From Micromonospora sp. R77 (lineage in GTDB: Bacteria > Actinomycetota > Actinomycetes > Mycobacteriales > Micromonosporaceae): 64,000 bases of DNA. The stretch's first letter is position 1. The number at the start of each line of letters is the position of its first letter. The stretch lies in the NCBI RefSeq assembly GCF_022747945.1, contig NZ_JALDST010000001.1:1054001-1118000 (forward strand). The letters run 5' to 3'. The notes beneath the pieces are model-generated. The model did no database searches, was not told where the DNA came from, and was given only the letters and a program-made list of their open reading frames with translations. This document shows, in pieces, positions 9,970 to 18,325 of the stretch. A program made the position numbers and the translations under genes.

Positions 9970-11262
9970 ATGCTCATCACGGACGACTTCCTGCCCGTAC
10001 CGGTCCCGGAGTCGTTGGATGCCACCTATCTGGTGCCGATCGCCGGGCTGCCCCGGGTCAGCGCGAAGACCGCCGTGGCGGGCCTCGCCGGCCGGCTGGC
10101 CGAGCCGGTGTACGGGCTGGCGAAGCAGATGTTGGACAGTCCGCTGATGAGCGTGGACACCCGGCCGATCGAGGAGTTCCCGGAACTCCCGCCGGACCTG
10201 CTCACCGCGTTCGGGGCGACCGAGGCGCAGCTGGCCCGGCTGGCCGCCGCCACCCACCTGGTGGTGGTGCAGGCGGAATACCGGCCCGGCTGGCCGCCCG
10301 CGCACGAGTGGGCCGCCCGGGCGGTCGCCGCGGCGGTGGCCGAGACGGTCGACGGCGACGTGGTGGACGTCTTCGGTCTCCAGTTCCTCGACCCGGCGAC
10401 CGCGCTGCGCTCGCTCCCTGACGAGCAGGGCCGGATCCGGCTGGTCGACTGGGTGCTGGTGCCCTATTCGTCGGACGCCGACGGGCTCTGGTTTACCACC
10501 AAGGGCCTGCGCCGGTTCGGGCTGCTGGAGCTGCAGACCCAGGGCGTGCCGGACCACCTGACCCGGGCCTGGGGCGCGGTGATGACCGGCGCCGCCCGGC
10601 GGCTGCTGCGGGACTGGACCGACGGGCTGGCGGGCGAGGAGGTGCCGGCGTTCGTGCAGCTGCCGGTGCTGGCCACGGTGACCGGCCACGACATCGCGGT
10701 GGCGTACGGCAACCCGGAGCAGCACGGGGCGACGGCACCGGTGCTGCTGCGGCTGGAGCTGGACCCGGCGACCGACCCGGACGCCGACTCGTTCCTCAGC
10801 CTCCGCCCGCCGGCCGGGCACACCGGGCCGGACGGGCGCTACTTCGCCGCCGCCTGCGCCACCCTCTTCGCCGGCATCCAGCCCGACGTCCGGTACGCCC
10901 GACCCGGCGACGCGATGAGCAGGGCGATCGCCACCGCCCGGGCCGGACTGGGCGACATCCGGGCCCGGTTCCTGGCCGGCCGGCTGCCCGCCGAGACCCA
11001 GCTCGTGGTGAAGTACGGCCTGCCCGGCGACGAGGGCCCCGAGTTCGTCTGGGCCGGTGTCACCTCCTGGGACACCCCGGAGCGGATCGTCGGCGCCAGC
11101 GCCAGCGACGCCGCCACCGACCCCTCCGTCCGGATCGGCGCCCCCGTCGTGGTCGAGACGACCGACGTAGTCGACTGGGCCCTCCTGGACGGCACCGGCG
11201 TCCTGGAGGGCGGCTGGACCCAAGCCGTCCTCGACGCCGGCGAACCCCCCACCCCCGCCTGA
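9970..11262 (+). CDS. DUF2314-type protein of unknown function
   Basis: A soluble protein of about 430 residues with no signal peptide. The N-terminal two thirds (LITDDFLPVPVPESLDATYL onward) are not a family I can name. The last 130 residues, with IQPDVRYARPGDAMSRA, VVKYGLPGDEGPEFVW and VTSWDTPERIVG, resemble DUF2314, a small domain found fused to varied partners. The ATG at 9970 is preferred over 9958 because GGGGGA lies just upstream of it. A TAGCGT hexamer at 9925 could be its -10. It ends in a run of Pro and Thr codons and faces gcvT across a hairpin. Confidence 0.7.
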   Translation: MLITDDFLPVPVPESLDATYLVPIAGLPRVSAKTAVAGLAGRLAEPVYGLAKQMLDSPLMSVDTRPIEEFPELPPDLLTAFGATEAQLARLAAATHLVVVQAEYRPGWPPAHEWAARAVAAAVAETVDGDVVDVFGLQFLDPATALRSLPDEQGRIRLVDWVLVPYSSDADGLWFTTKGLRRFGLLELQTQGVPDHLTRAWGAVMTGAARRLLRDWTDGLAGEEVPAFVQLPVLATVTGHDIAVAYGNPEQHGATAPVLLRLELDPATDPDADSFLSLRPPAGHTGPDGRYFAAACATLFAGIQPDVRYARPGDAMSRAIATARAGLGDIRARFLAGRLPAETQLVVKYGLPGDEGPEFVWAGVTSWDTPERIVGASASDAATDPSVRIGAPVVVETTDVVDWALLDGTGVLEGGWTQAVLDAGEPPTPA

Positions 11263-11303
11263 CCCCCACCCCACCCGCGTCGCCCGCCCCACCCCATCTC
11301 TGG

Positions 11304-11364
11304 GTTGATCATGGGGTTGGCGGCGCTGTGGATCTCCTCCACTGCCGCCAACCTCATGATCAAC
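11304..11364. terminator. Long hairpin between convergent genes
   Basis: Arms of 21 nt (11304-11324 and 11344-11364) are inverse complements with one mismatch. The left arm begins GTTGATCATGGGGTTGG. The intervening bases form a second short stem (GTGGA/TCCAC) with a TCTCC loop, so almost the whole 61 nt can fold. It lies between the DUF2314 gene and gcvT, which converge, so a bidirectional terminator is the simplest role. A REP-like repeat is the alternative. Confidence 0.65.
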
Positions 11365-11399
11365 GCCAGCAGAGCAGGGGGGGGACGGGGGGCGGGGGG

Positions 11400-12530
11400 T
11401 TACTTGACGGAGGGGTTGAGGAAGGGGGGGCGGGTGAGGCGCAGTTGGGCGCGGCGGCCGCGGATGTCGACCTCGATGACCTCGTCGTCGGCCAGCTTGG
11501 GGGCGGTGTCGACGAGGGCGAGGGCGATGCCGTGCTTGAGGGTGGGGCTGAACGTGCCGCTGGTGACGGTGCCGACCCGGGTGTCGCCGACGTACAGGGC
11601 CATGCCGGGGCGCGGGATGGCCCGGTCGACCGCCACCAGGCCGCGGAGCGTACGCCGGGGGCCGGCGGCCTTCTCGGCGAGCAGCGCGTCCCGACCCCAG
11701 AAGGCCGGCTTGTCCCAGCCGACGGCCCAGCCGGAGCGGCCCTGCACCGGGGTGATCTCCAGCGACAGGTCCTGCCCGTGCAGCGGGTAGCCCATCTCGG
11801 TGCGCAGCGTGTCCCGGGCGGCCAGCCCGCAGGCCCGCAGGTCGAACGACTCCCCCGCGGCGAAGAGGGCGTCCCACACCGCGACCGCGTGCTCGGCCGC
11901 CACGACCAGCTCGTAGCCCAGTTCGCCGGTGTAGCCGGTGCGGCAGACCGTCAGTTCCGTCCCGTGCAGGGTGGCGGTGGAGAAGCTCATGTACTCGTGC
12001 CCGGTGGGCAGGCCGAGCGCGCCGAGCAGCTCCGCCGAGCGGGGGCCCTGCACGGCGAGGACGGCGTACCGCTCGTGCTGGTCGGTGACCGTGACGCCGG
12101 TCGGCGCGGCGGCACGCAGCCGACGGACCACCTCGGCGGTGTTCGCCGCGTTGGGGATGAGGAAGACGTGATCGTCGGCGTGCAGGTAGGCGATGATGTC
12201 GTCCACCACGCCACCGCTCGCGTCGTCGCAGCAGAGCGTGTACTGCGCCTTGCCGGGAGCGATCCGACCCAGGTCGTTGGTCAGGCAGGCGTTGACGAAG
12301 TCCGCCGCGCCCGGCCCGGTGACCCGGGCCTTGCCCAGGTGGGACACGTCGAAGACGCCCACTCCGGTACGGACGGCCGTGTGCTCCTTGAGCACGCCGC
12401 CACCGGCGTACTCCAACGGCATCTCCCAGCCCCCGAAGGGGGCGAACTTGGCGCCGAGAGCGGTGTGCCGCTCGTGCAGCGGGGAACGGCGCAGCCGGTT
12501 CGCGGCAGCGGCGGAGGTCACCTCGGTCAT
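11400..12530 (-). CDS. gcvT: Aminomethyltransferase, glycine cleavage T protein
   Basis: The 376-residue T protein transfers the aminomethyl carbon from lipoylated H protein to tetrahydrofolate, releasing ammonia. The family pattern is complete: [21 protein letters not shown] at the N-terminus, the conserved Asp in [26 protein letters not shown], the folate-site region [11 protein letters not shown], and the C-terminal barrel [18 protein letters not shown]. The ATG at 12530 (MTEVTS) starts the conserved part; a longer in-frame start exists 13 codons upstream but adds nothing family-like. The other gcv genes are not in the window. It is divergent from pepA. Confidence 0.95.
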   Translation of the reverse strand: MTEVTSAAAANRLRRSPLHERHTALGAKFAPFGGWEMPLEYAGGGVLKEHTAVRTGVGVFDVSHLGKARVTGPGAADFVNACLTNDLGRIAPGKAQYTLCCDDASGGVVDDIIAYLHADDHVFLIPNAANTAEVVRRLRAAAPTGVTVTDQHERYAVLAVQGPRSAELLGALGLPTGHEYMSFSTATLHGTELTVCRTGYTGELGYELVVAAEHAVAVWDALFAAGESFDLRACGLAARDTLRTEMGYPLHGQDLSLEITPVQGRSGWAVGWDKPAFWGRDALLAEKAAGPRRTLRGLVAVDRAIPRPGMALYVGDTRVGTVTSGTFSPTLKHGIALALVDTAPKLADDEVIEVDIRGRRAQLRLTRPPFLNPSVK

Positions 12531-12691
12531 GGGTGGCAACTTACCGGTGCCTGAACGGCTGGTTAGCATCGGCGGGACCCGTCGGGACGATCGGCGGGCA
12601 CACCCGACGTCCGGCGGGTAGGTTGCCGCCGGAGACCTTCATCGCCGGTACGCGACGACGCGCCCGGCCCGGCCCGCCCGGAGTAGCTCAC

Positions 12692-14257
12692 GTGACATCG
12701 CCCAGCACCACCCTCAGCCTGGTCGACACCGACCCCGCCGAACTCACCGTCGACGCCATCGTGATCGGCCTGCACAGCCAGCCGACCGAGCAGGACGCCA
12801 CCCCGGCCGCCTCGCTGCTGCTGGCCAGCGGCGCCGAGAGCATCGCCGCCGCCTTCGACGGCAAGCTGACCGAGACGTTGGCACTGCTCGGCGCGACCGG
12901 TGGCCCCGGCGAGGTGATCAAGCTGGCCACGCTGGGCACGGTCACCGCCCCGCTGGTCGTCGCGGTCGGGCTCGGCGCGGAGCCGACCGGTGCCGCCCCG
13001 GCACCGGAGGTGCTGCGGCGGGCCGCCGGCTCGGCCGTCCGCGCCCTGGCCGGCGCGCCCCGGGTGGCGCTGGCCCTGCCGCTGCCGGACGACGCCGACG
13101 CCCTGGCCGCGCTGCGCGCGGTCGCCGAGGGCGCGCTGCTCGGCGGCTACCGCTTCGCCGGCTACAAGACCAGGCCGCAGCCGACCCGGCGGGAGCCGGT
13201 GGCCGAGGTGCTGGTCGCCGTGCCGGACGCGGCCGACACGACCGCCCAGGCGGAGATCACCCGGGCCCAGGCGGTGGCCGGCGCGGTGCGGCTCAGCCGG
13301 GACTGGGTGAACACCGCCCCGAACGAGCTGCGCCCGCCGTCGTTCGCCGACGCCGTGGCGTCCGCCGCCCGCGAGGCGGGCCTCGGCGTCGAGGTGCTCG
13401 ACGAGGCGGCCTTGCAGGCCGGCGGGTACGGCGGCATCATGGCCGTCGGCCAGGGCTCGGAGGCCCCGCCGCGGCTGGTCAAGCTGACCTGGACGCCCGA
13501 GGGCGGGGGCAACGGCAAGCGGGTCGCGCTGGTCGGCAAGGGCATCACCTTCGACACCGGGGGCATCTCCATCAAGCCGCCGCAGGGCATGTGGGAGATG
13601 AAGTCCGACATGGCCGGCGCGGCGGCGGTCGGCGCGGCGATGCTGGCGATCGCCGCACTCAAGCCGGCCGTGGCGGTGACCGGCTACCTGCCGATGGCGG
13701 AGAACATGCCGTCCGGCACCAGCTACCGCCCCGGTGACGTGATCACCATGTACAACGGCAAGAAGGTGGAGGTGCTCAACACCGACGCCGAGGGCCGGAT
13801 GATCCTCGCCGACGCCATCGCCCTGGCCTGCGAGGAGGGCACCGACTACCTGTTCGAGACCTCCACCCTGACCGGCGGCCAGGTCGTCGCGCTGGGCAAG
13901 CGGATCGCCGGCGTGATGGGCAGCCCGGAGCTCTGCGAGCGGGTCCGGGTGGCCGGCGACGCGGTCGGCGAGCCGGCCTGGCCGATGCCGCTGCCGGACG
14001 AGGTCCGCAAGGGCATGGACTCCGACGTGGCGGACATCTCGCAGACCAACGCCGGCATGGACCGGGCCGGTCACATGCTCCAGGGTGGCGTGTTCCTGCG
14101 CGAGTTCGTCACCGACGAGGTGGACTGGGCGCACCTCGACATCGCCGGCCCCGGCTACCACTCGGGTGAGCCCACCGGCTACTGGACCAAGGGCGGCACC
14201 GGCGTCCCGGTCCGCACCCTGGTCCACCTGGTCGAGGACATCGCCACCAACGGCTGA
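12692..14257 (+). CDS. pepA: Leucyl aminopeptidase (M17)
   Basis: A cytosolic dinuclear metallopeptidase of 521 residues that removes N-terminal amino acids from peptides. The N-terminal macro-like domain (residues 1 to about 170) is followed by the M17 catalytic domain. The latter has VGKGITFDTGGISIKP (lysine and aspartate metal ligands), MKSDMAGAAAV and the signature NTDAEGRMILADA. The GTG at 12692 (VTSPSTTLSLVD) is chosen because GGAG at 12680-12683 precedes it at normal spacing and family similarity begins there. The gene ends just before a 50-bp perfect palindrome that should terminate it. Confidence 0.95.
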   Translation: MTSPSTTLSLVDTDPAELTVDAIVIGLHSQPTEQDATPAASLLLASGAESIAAAFDGKLTETLALLGATGGPGEVIKLATLGTVTAPLVVAVGLGAEPTGAAPAPEVLRRAAGSAVRALAGAPRVALALPLPDDADALAALRAVAEGALLGGYRFAGYKTRPQPTRREPVAEVLVAVPDAADTTAQAEITRAQAVAGAVRLSRDWVNTAPNELRPPSFADAVASAAREAGLGVEVLDEAALQAGGYGGIMAVGQGSEAPPRLVKLTWTPEGGGNGKRVALVGKGITFDTGGISIKPPQGMWEMKSDMAGAAAVGAAMLAIAALKPAVAVTGYLPMAENMPSGTSYRPGDVITMYNGKKVEVLNTDAEGRMILADAIALACEEGTDYLFETSTLTGGQVVALGKRIAGVMGSPELCERVRVAGDAVGEPAWPMPLPDEVRKGMDSDVADISQTNAGMDRAGHMLQGGVFLREFVTDEVDWAHLDIAGPGYHSGEPTGYWTKGGTGVPVRTLVHLVEDIATNG

Positions 14258-14289
14258 CCCCGCCCCACAGGCCCGACGCCCGCAGCAAA

Positions 14290-14339
14290 TTCACGGAAAG
14301 AGTGGCCATTCCACGTGGAATGGCCACTCTTTCCGTGAA
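14290..14339. terminator. 50-bp perfect palindrome, probable bidirectional terminator or REP element
   Basis: Two 25-nt arms are exact inverse complements with no spacer, centred on CACGTG between 14314 and 14315. The left arm starts TTCACGGAAAGAGTGGCC. It lies 30 nt after the pepA stop and before the convergent gene ending at 14418. A stem this long and perfect is more than termination needs, so it may also be a repeated element in the genome. Confidence 0.75.
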
Positions 14340-14386
14340 AGACGTCCCCTTGAGCGCAATGAGGGGGGAGGGGGGCGGCGCGCGGT

Positions 14387-14417
14387 GAGGGGTGGGGGTG
14401 GGGGTGGGGGTGGGGGG
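14387..14417 (+). repeat. G-run repeat, potential G-quadruplex
   Basis: Runs of four to six G separated by single T occur at least five times directly next to the stop codon of the minus-strand gene at 14418. On the minus strand the transcript would carry C-runs, so a quadruplex would form in the opposite strand of the DNA. Confidence 0.5.
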
Positions 14418-14747
14418 TCAGTAGAGGTCGGGGCGGCGTTTGCGGCGTTCGTTGTAGTCGCGCATGCGTTGCGGGTAGCCCATCAGGCGGACGTCGTAGA
14501 TCGGGATGGCCAGCTTGTGGGCGAAGCGGCGGGCGCCCTCGGGGCCGTCGATGCGGCGGCGGGTCCACTCGCCGTCGTCGGCGATCAGCATGACCGTGGT
14601 CTCGGTGACGGTGGTCCGGGGTTCGAGGTACGCCTCCACCCCGCGCCGGGTCCGGACGAAGTTCTCCAGGTGGTCGAGGGCGGCGCGGTCGACGGACCGG
14701 TCGCGGCTCACCGCACCCGGCTGCCTGCGTCGTCGGAACAGACCCAC
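14418..14747 (-). CDS. Conserved actinobacterial hypothetical protein, 109 aa
   Basis: A short basic protein beginning MGLFRRRRQPGAVSRDRSVD and ending RRKRRPDLY. The centre holds beta-strand-like stretches (TTVTETTVMLIADDGEWTRR) and then FAHKLAIPIYDVRLMGYPQRM. No signal peptide or membrane helix is seen. It lies next to lpdA, divergently, in a place where actinomycetes often have such a small protein. I know of no experimental function. The start codon is the first in frame after an upstream stop. Confidence 0.75.
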   Translation of the reverse strand: MGLFRRRRQPGAVSRDRSVDRAALDHLENFVRTRRGVEAYLEPRTTVTETTVMLIADDGEWTRRRIDGPEGARRFAHKLAIPIYDVRLMGYPQRMRDYNERRKRRPDLY

Positions 14748-14926
14748 CGACCCGTCTCCCCCCGTGCGCCGTCAATCGAAGACGGTGCCAAGCGTACGTG
14801 TCGTCGACGTGTCGTTGGGCACCTCACTACGCGCTCCGGCCGGGGTGGTGACAAGATGACCGAGGTGGGGTGTGCCTGTTACTCCGCCGTAACCCCCGAA
14901 GCAGCGACGCGACCTGGGAGTTGGAC

Positions 14927-16315
14927 GTGAGCGAGCCGAACGACGCAACCTTCGACATCGTCATTCTCGGAGGTGGCAGCGGCGGCTACGCGGCGGCGCT
15001 GCGTGCCGCCCAGCTGGACCTCTCCGTCGCGCTGATCGAGAAGGGCAAGCTCGGGGGCACCTGCCTGCACAACGGCTGCATCCCGACCAAGGCGCTGCTG
15101 CACGCCGCCGAGATCGCCGACCAGACCCGCGAGTCGGAGCAGTTCGGCGTCAAGGCCGAGCTGGTCGGCATCGACATGGCCGGCGTCAACTCGTACAAGG
15201 ACGGCGTGATCGCCCGGCTCTACAAGGGCCTGCAGGGCATGCTCAAGAGCAACAAGGCGATCACCATCGTCGAGGGCCACGGCAAGCTGGTCGGCAAGAA
15301 CGTGGTCGAGGTGGACGGCAAGCGCTACACCGGCCGCAACGTCATCCTGGCCTCCGGCTCGTACGCGAAGAGCCTGCCCGGCCTGGAGGTGGACGGCGAG
15401 CGGATCATCACCAGCGACCACGCGCTGACCCTGGACCGGGTCCCGTCGTCGGTGATCGTGCTCGGCGGCGGCGTGATCGGCGTCGAGTTCGCCAGCGTCT
15501 GGAAGTCCTTCGGGGTGGACGTGACCATCGTCGAGGCGCTGCCCCGGCTGGTCGCCGCCGAGGACGAGGAGTCGTCCAAGGCGCTGGAGCGGGCGTTCCG
15601 CAAGCGGAAGATCAACTTCAAGGTGGGCAAGCCGTTCGAGAAGGTCGAGAAGACCGAGAACGGCGTGAAGATCACCATTCAGGGCGGCGACACCGTCGAG
15701 GCGGAGCTGCTGCTGGTCGCCGTGGGCCGGGGCCCGAACACCGCCAACCTCGGTTACGAGGAGCAGGGCGTCAAGATGGACCGCGGCTACGTGCTGACCG
15801 ACGAGCGGCTGCGCACCAGCGTGCCGAACGTCTACGCGGTCGGCGACATCGTGCCGGGCCTGCAGCTCGCGCACCGCGGCTTCCAGCAGGGCATCTTCGT
15901 CGCCGAGGAGATCGCCGGCCAGAACCCGGCCGTGATCGACGAGGCCGGCATCCCGCGGGTCACCTACTCCGACCCGGAGCTGGCGTCGGTCGGCCTGACC
16001 GAGGCGAAGGCCAAGGAGCAGTACGGCGACAAGGTCAAGACGTACAACTACAACCTGGGTGGCAACGGCAAGAGCCAGATCCTCAAGACCGCCGGCCACG
16101 TGAAGCTGGTCCGCGTCGAGGACGGCCCGGTGGTGGGTGTGCACATGGTCGGCGCCCGGGTGGGTGAGCTGATCGGCGAGGCGCAGCTCATCTACAACTG
16201 GGAGGCGTACCCGGCCGAGGTGGCGCAGCTCGTGCACGCCCACCCGACCCAGAACGAGGCCCTGGGCGAGGCGCACCTGGCCCTCGCCGGCAAGCCGCTG
16301 CACGCGCACGCCTGA
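14927..16315 (+). CDS. lpdA: Dihydrolipoyl dehydrogenase (E3)
   Basis: A FAD-dependent disulfide oxidoreductase of 462 residues that reoxidises dihydrolipoyl groups on E2 or GcvH and makes NADH. It shows the FAD Rossmann motif VILGGGSGGYAAALRAAQ, the redox-active pair in GGTCLHNGCIPTKALLH, the NAD motif VLGGGVIGVEFAS, the second FAD motif NVYAVGDIVPG, and the C-terminal His/Glu in HAHPTQNEALGEAH. The start is GTG 14927 (VSEPNDATFD), with GGGAG at 14916-14920. The gene for the E2 subunit follows 68 nt downstream, so they are probably co-expressed for pyruvate and 2-oxoglutarate dehydrogenase complexes. Confidence 0.96.
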   Translation: MSEPNDATFDIVILGGGSGGYAAALRAAQLDLSVALIEKGKLGGTCLHNGCIPTKALLHAAEIADQTRESEQFGVKAELVGIDMAGVNSYKDGVIARLYKGLQGMLKSNKAITIVEGHGKLVGKNVVEVDGKRYTGRNVILASGSYAKSLPGLEVDGERIITSDHALTLDRVPSSVIVLGGGVIGVEFASVWKSFGVDVTIVEALPRLVAAEDEESSKALERAFRKRKINFKVGKPFEKVEKTENGVKITIQGGDTVEAELLLVAVGRGPNTANLGYEEQGVKMDRGYVLTDERLRTSVPNVYAVGDIVPGLQLAHRGFQQGIFVAEEIAGQNPAVIDEAGIPRVTYSDPELASVGLTEAKAKEQYGDKVKTYNYNLGGNGKSQILKTAGHVKLVRVEDGPVVGVHMVGARVGELIGEAQLIYNWEAYPAEVAQLVHAHPTQNEALGEAHLALAGKPLHAHA

Positions 16316-16383
16316 CCACGACAACCCGCGGCGTCCGGCGACGGGCGAAGATCCCACCAGGGGAATGAAGGAGTCTGGAGAAC

Positions 16384-18227
16384 ATGCCGGTATCGGTCAC
16401 CATGCCCCGGCTCGGCGAGAGCGTCACCGAGGGCACCGTCACGCGCTGGCTCAAGCAGGAGGGCGACACCGTCGAGGTCGACGAGCCGCTGCTCGAGGTG
16501 TCGACCGACAAGGTCGACACCGAGATCCCGTCGCCTGCGGCGGGCGTGCTGAGCCGGATCGTCGTCGGTGAGGACGAGACCGCCGAGGTCGGCAGCGAGC
16601 TGGCCGTCATCGCGGGTGAGGGCGAGTCGGCCGGCGAGGCCGCCCCGCAGCAGCAGGAGGAGGCCCCGGCCGAGCAGGCCGAGGAGGCCGCCGCCGAGCC
16701 GCAGGCCGAGGCGGAGCAGCCGGCCGTCGAGGAGCCGGCGGCCGAGGCCGCCCCGGCGCCGTCGGGCGAGGGCACCCCGGTGAAGATGCCGGCCCTGGGT
16801 GAGAGCGTCACCGAGGGTACGGTCACCCGCTGGCTCAAGCAGGTCGGCGAGACCGTCGAGGTGGACGAGCCGCTGCTGGAGGTCTCCACCGACAAGGTCG
16901 ACACGGAGATCCCGTCGCCGGTGGCCGGCACCCTGCTGGAGATCAAGGTCGCCGAGGACGAGACCGCCGACGTCGGCGCCGACCTGGCGATCATCGGTGC
17001 GGCCGGTGCCGCACCGGCCCAGCCGAAGGCGGAGCCCAAGCCGGAGCCGAAGGCCGAGGCCAAGCCGGAGCCGAAGGCCGAGGCCAAGCCGGAGCCGAAG
17101 GCCGAGGCCAAGCCGGAGCCCAAGGTCGAGGAGCCGACCCCGGGCATGTCGTACAACGAGCCGGCCGCGGAGGCGGAGACCGCCGCCCAGCCGGCCAAGG
17201 CGGAGCAGGCGGCCCAGCCCGCCGCGCCGACGCCGACCCCGCAGCGCCCCTCCGCCCCCGTGCAGGGTGGCGGCGAGGAGGCGGCCGGCTACGTGACCCC
17301 GCTGGTGCGCAAGCTGGCCGGCGAGCACGGGGTGGACCTGTCCTCGATCACCGGCACCGGGGTCGGCGGCCGGATCCGCAAGCAGGACGTGCTGGAGGCG
17401 GCCGAGAAGGCGAAGGCCGCCAAGGCCGCGCCGGCCTGGCCGCGCCGCCGGCCGCCGCCGCGGGCGCTCCGGCCAAGCCGGCCGCGAAGCCGCAGCCGAG
17501 CGGCAAGCGGGGCACCACGGAGAAGCTGCCGCGGATCCGGGCGACCATCGCCAAGCGGATGCAGCAGTCGCTGCACGAGATGGCGCAGCTCACCACGGTG
17601 GTCGAGGTGGACGTCACCAAGATCGCCAAGCTGCGGGCGCAGGCCAAGGACTCGTTCCTGGCCAAGCACGGCGTGAAGCTCTCCTTCCTGCCGTTCTTCG
17701 CCCTGGCGGCCATCGAGGCGCTGCAGGCGTACCCGATCGTGAACGCGAGCATGGACCTGGACGCGGGCACGATCACCTACCCCGACGCCGAGCACCTCGG
17801 CATCGCGGTGGACACCGAGCGTGGGCTGATGGTGCCGGTCATCCACGGTGCCGGTGACCTCAACCTGGGCGGCATCGCCAAGCGGATCGCCGACCTGGCC
17901 GAGCGCACCCGGACCAACAAGATCAGCCCGGACGAGATCGCCGGGGCGACGTTCACGCTGACCAACACCGGCAGCCGGGGCGCCCTCTTCGACACCCCGA
18001 TCGTGCCGTCGCCGCAGTCGGCGATGCTCGGCACGGGTGCCGTGGTGAAGCGTCCGGTCGTGGTCAACGACCCGGAGCTGGGCGAGGTCGTCGCGGTCCG
18101 CTCGATGATCTACCTGGCCCTCTCCTACGACCACCGGCTGATCGACGGCGCCGACGCCGCCCGTTTCCTGGTCGCGGTCAAGGAGCGGCTGGAGGCCGGC
18201 AACTTCGAGGCCGAGCTGGGGCTGTGA
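16384..18227 (+). pseudogene. sucB: Dihydrolipoamide acyltransferase E2 (SucB type) with one frameshift
   Basis: The layout is two lipoyl domains (residues 1-77 and about 130-205, each with the lipoylation loop [13 protein letters not shown]), an AKPEPKAE linker, a peripheral-subunit-binding domain ([20 protein letters not shown]) and the catalytic domain with the active-site segment [18 protein letters not shown]. It transfers the succinyl or acetyl group from lipoamide to CoA. The frame changes once in the Ala/Pro linker between about 17435 and 17490. Before it the coding frame is that of the ATG at 16384; after it, [19 protein letters not shown] reads in another frame to the stop at 18227. 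Both halves are perfectly conserved and the enzyme is central, so a one-base sequence error is likelier than a pseudogene. Shine-Dalgarno GGAG precedes the ATG. Confidence 0.88.
17038..17121 (+). repeat. 24-bp tandem repeat in the E2 linker
   Basis: Three and a half copies of a 24-nt unit beginning AAGCCGGAGCCGAAGG encode the octapeptide KPEPKAEA. The unit is a multiple of three, so copy-number change would only alter linker length. Confidence 0.85.
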
Positions 18228-18244
18228 CCCGCTAGCAGGACCCG

Positions 18245-18280
18245 GAAGGGGGCGTACGGCTCACGCCGTACGCCCCCTTC
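18245..18280 (+). terminator. Intrinsic terminator after the E2 gene
   Basis: A 16-bp perfect stem (GAAGGGGGCGTACGGC paired with its complement) and a TCAC loop lie 18 nt after the stop at 18227. No U-run follows, as is normal in high-GC actinobacteria. Confidence 0.85.
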
Positions 18281-18325
18281 GTCGTTCACGGGCGGCACCG
18301 CCGGTCGCCCTGGGAGACTCGGCCC

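Noticed and set aside
9877-14227. Long antisense open frames over the DUF2314, gcvT and pepA genes
   Set aside because: They are high-GC shadows without family similarity; the sense genes have full motifs.
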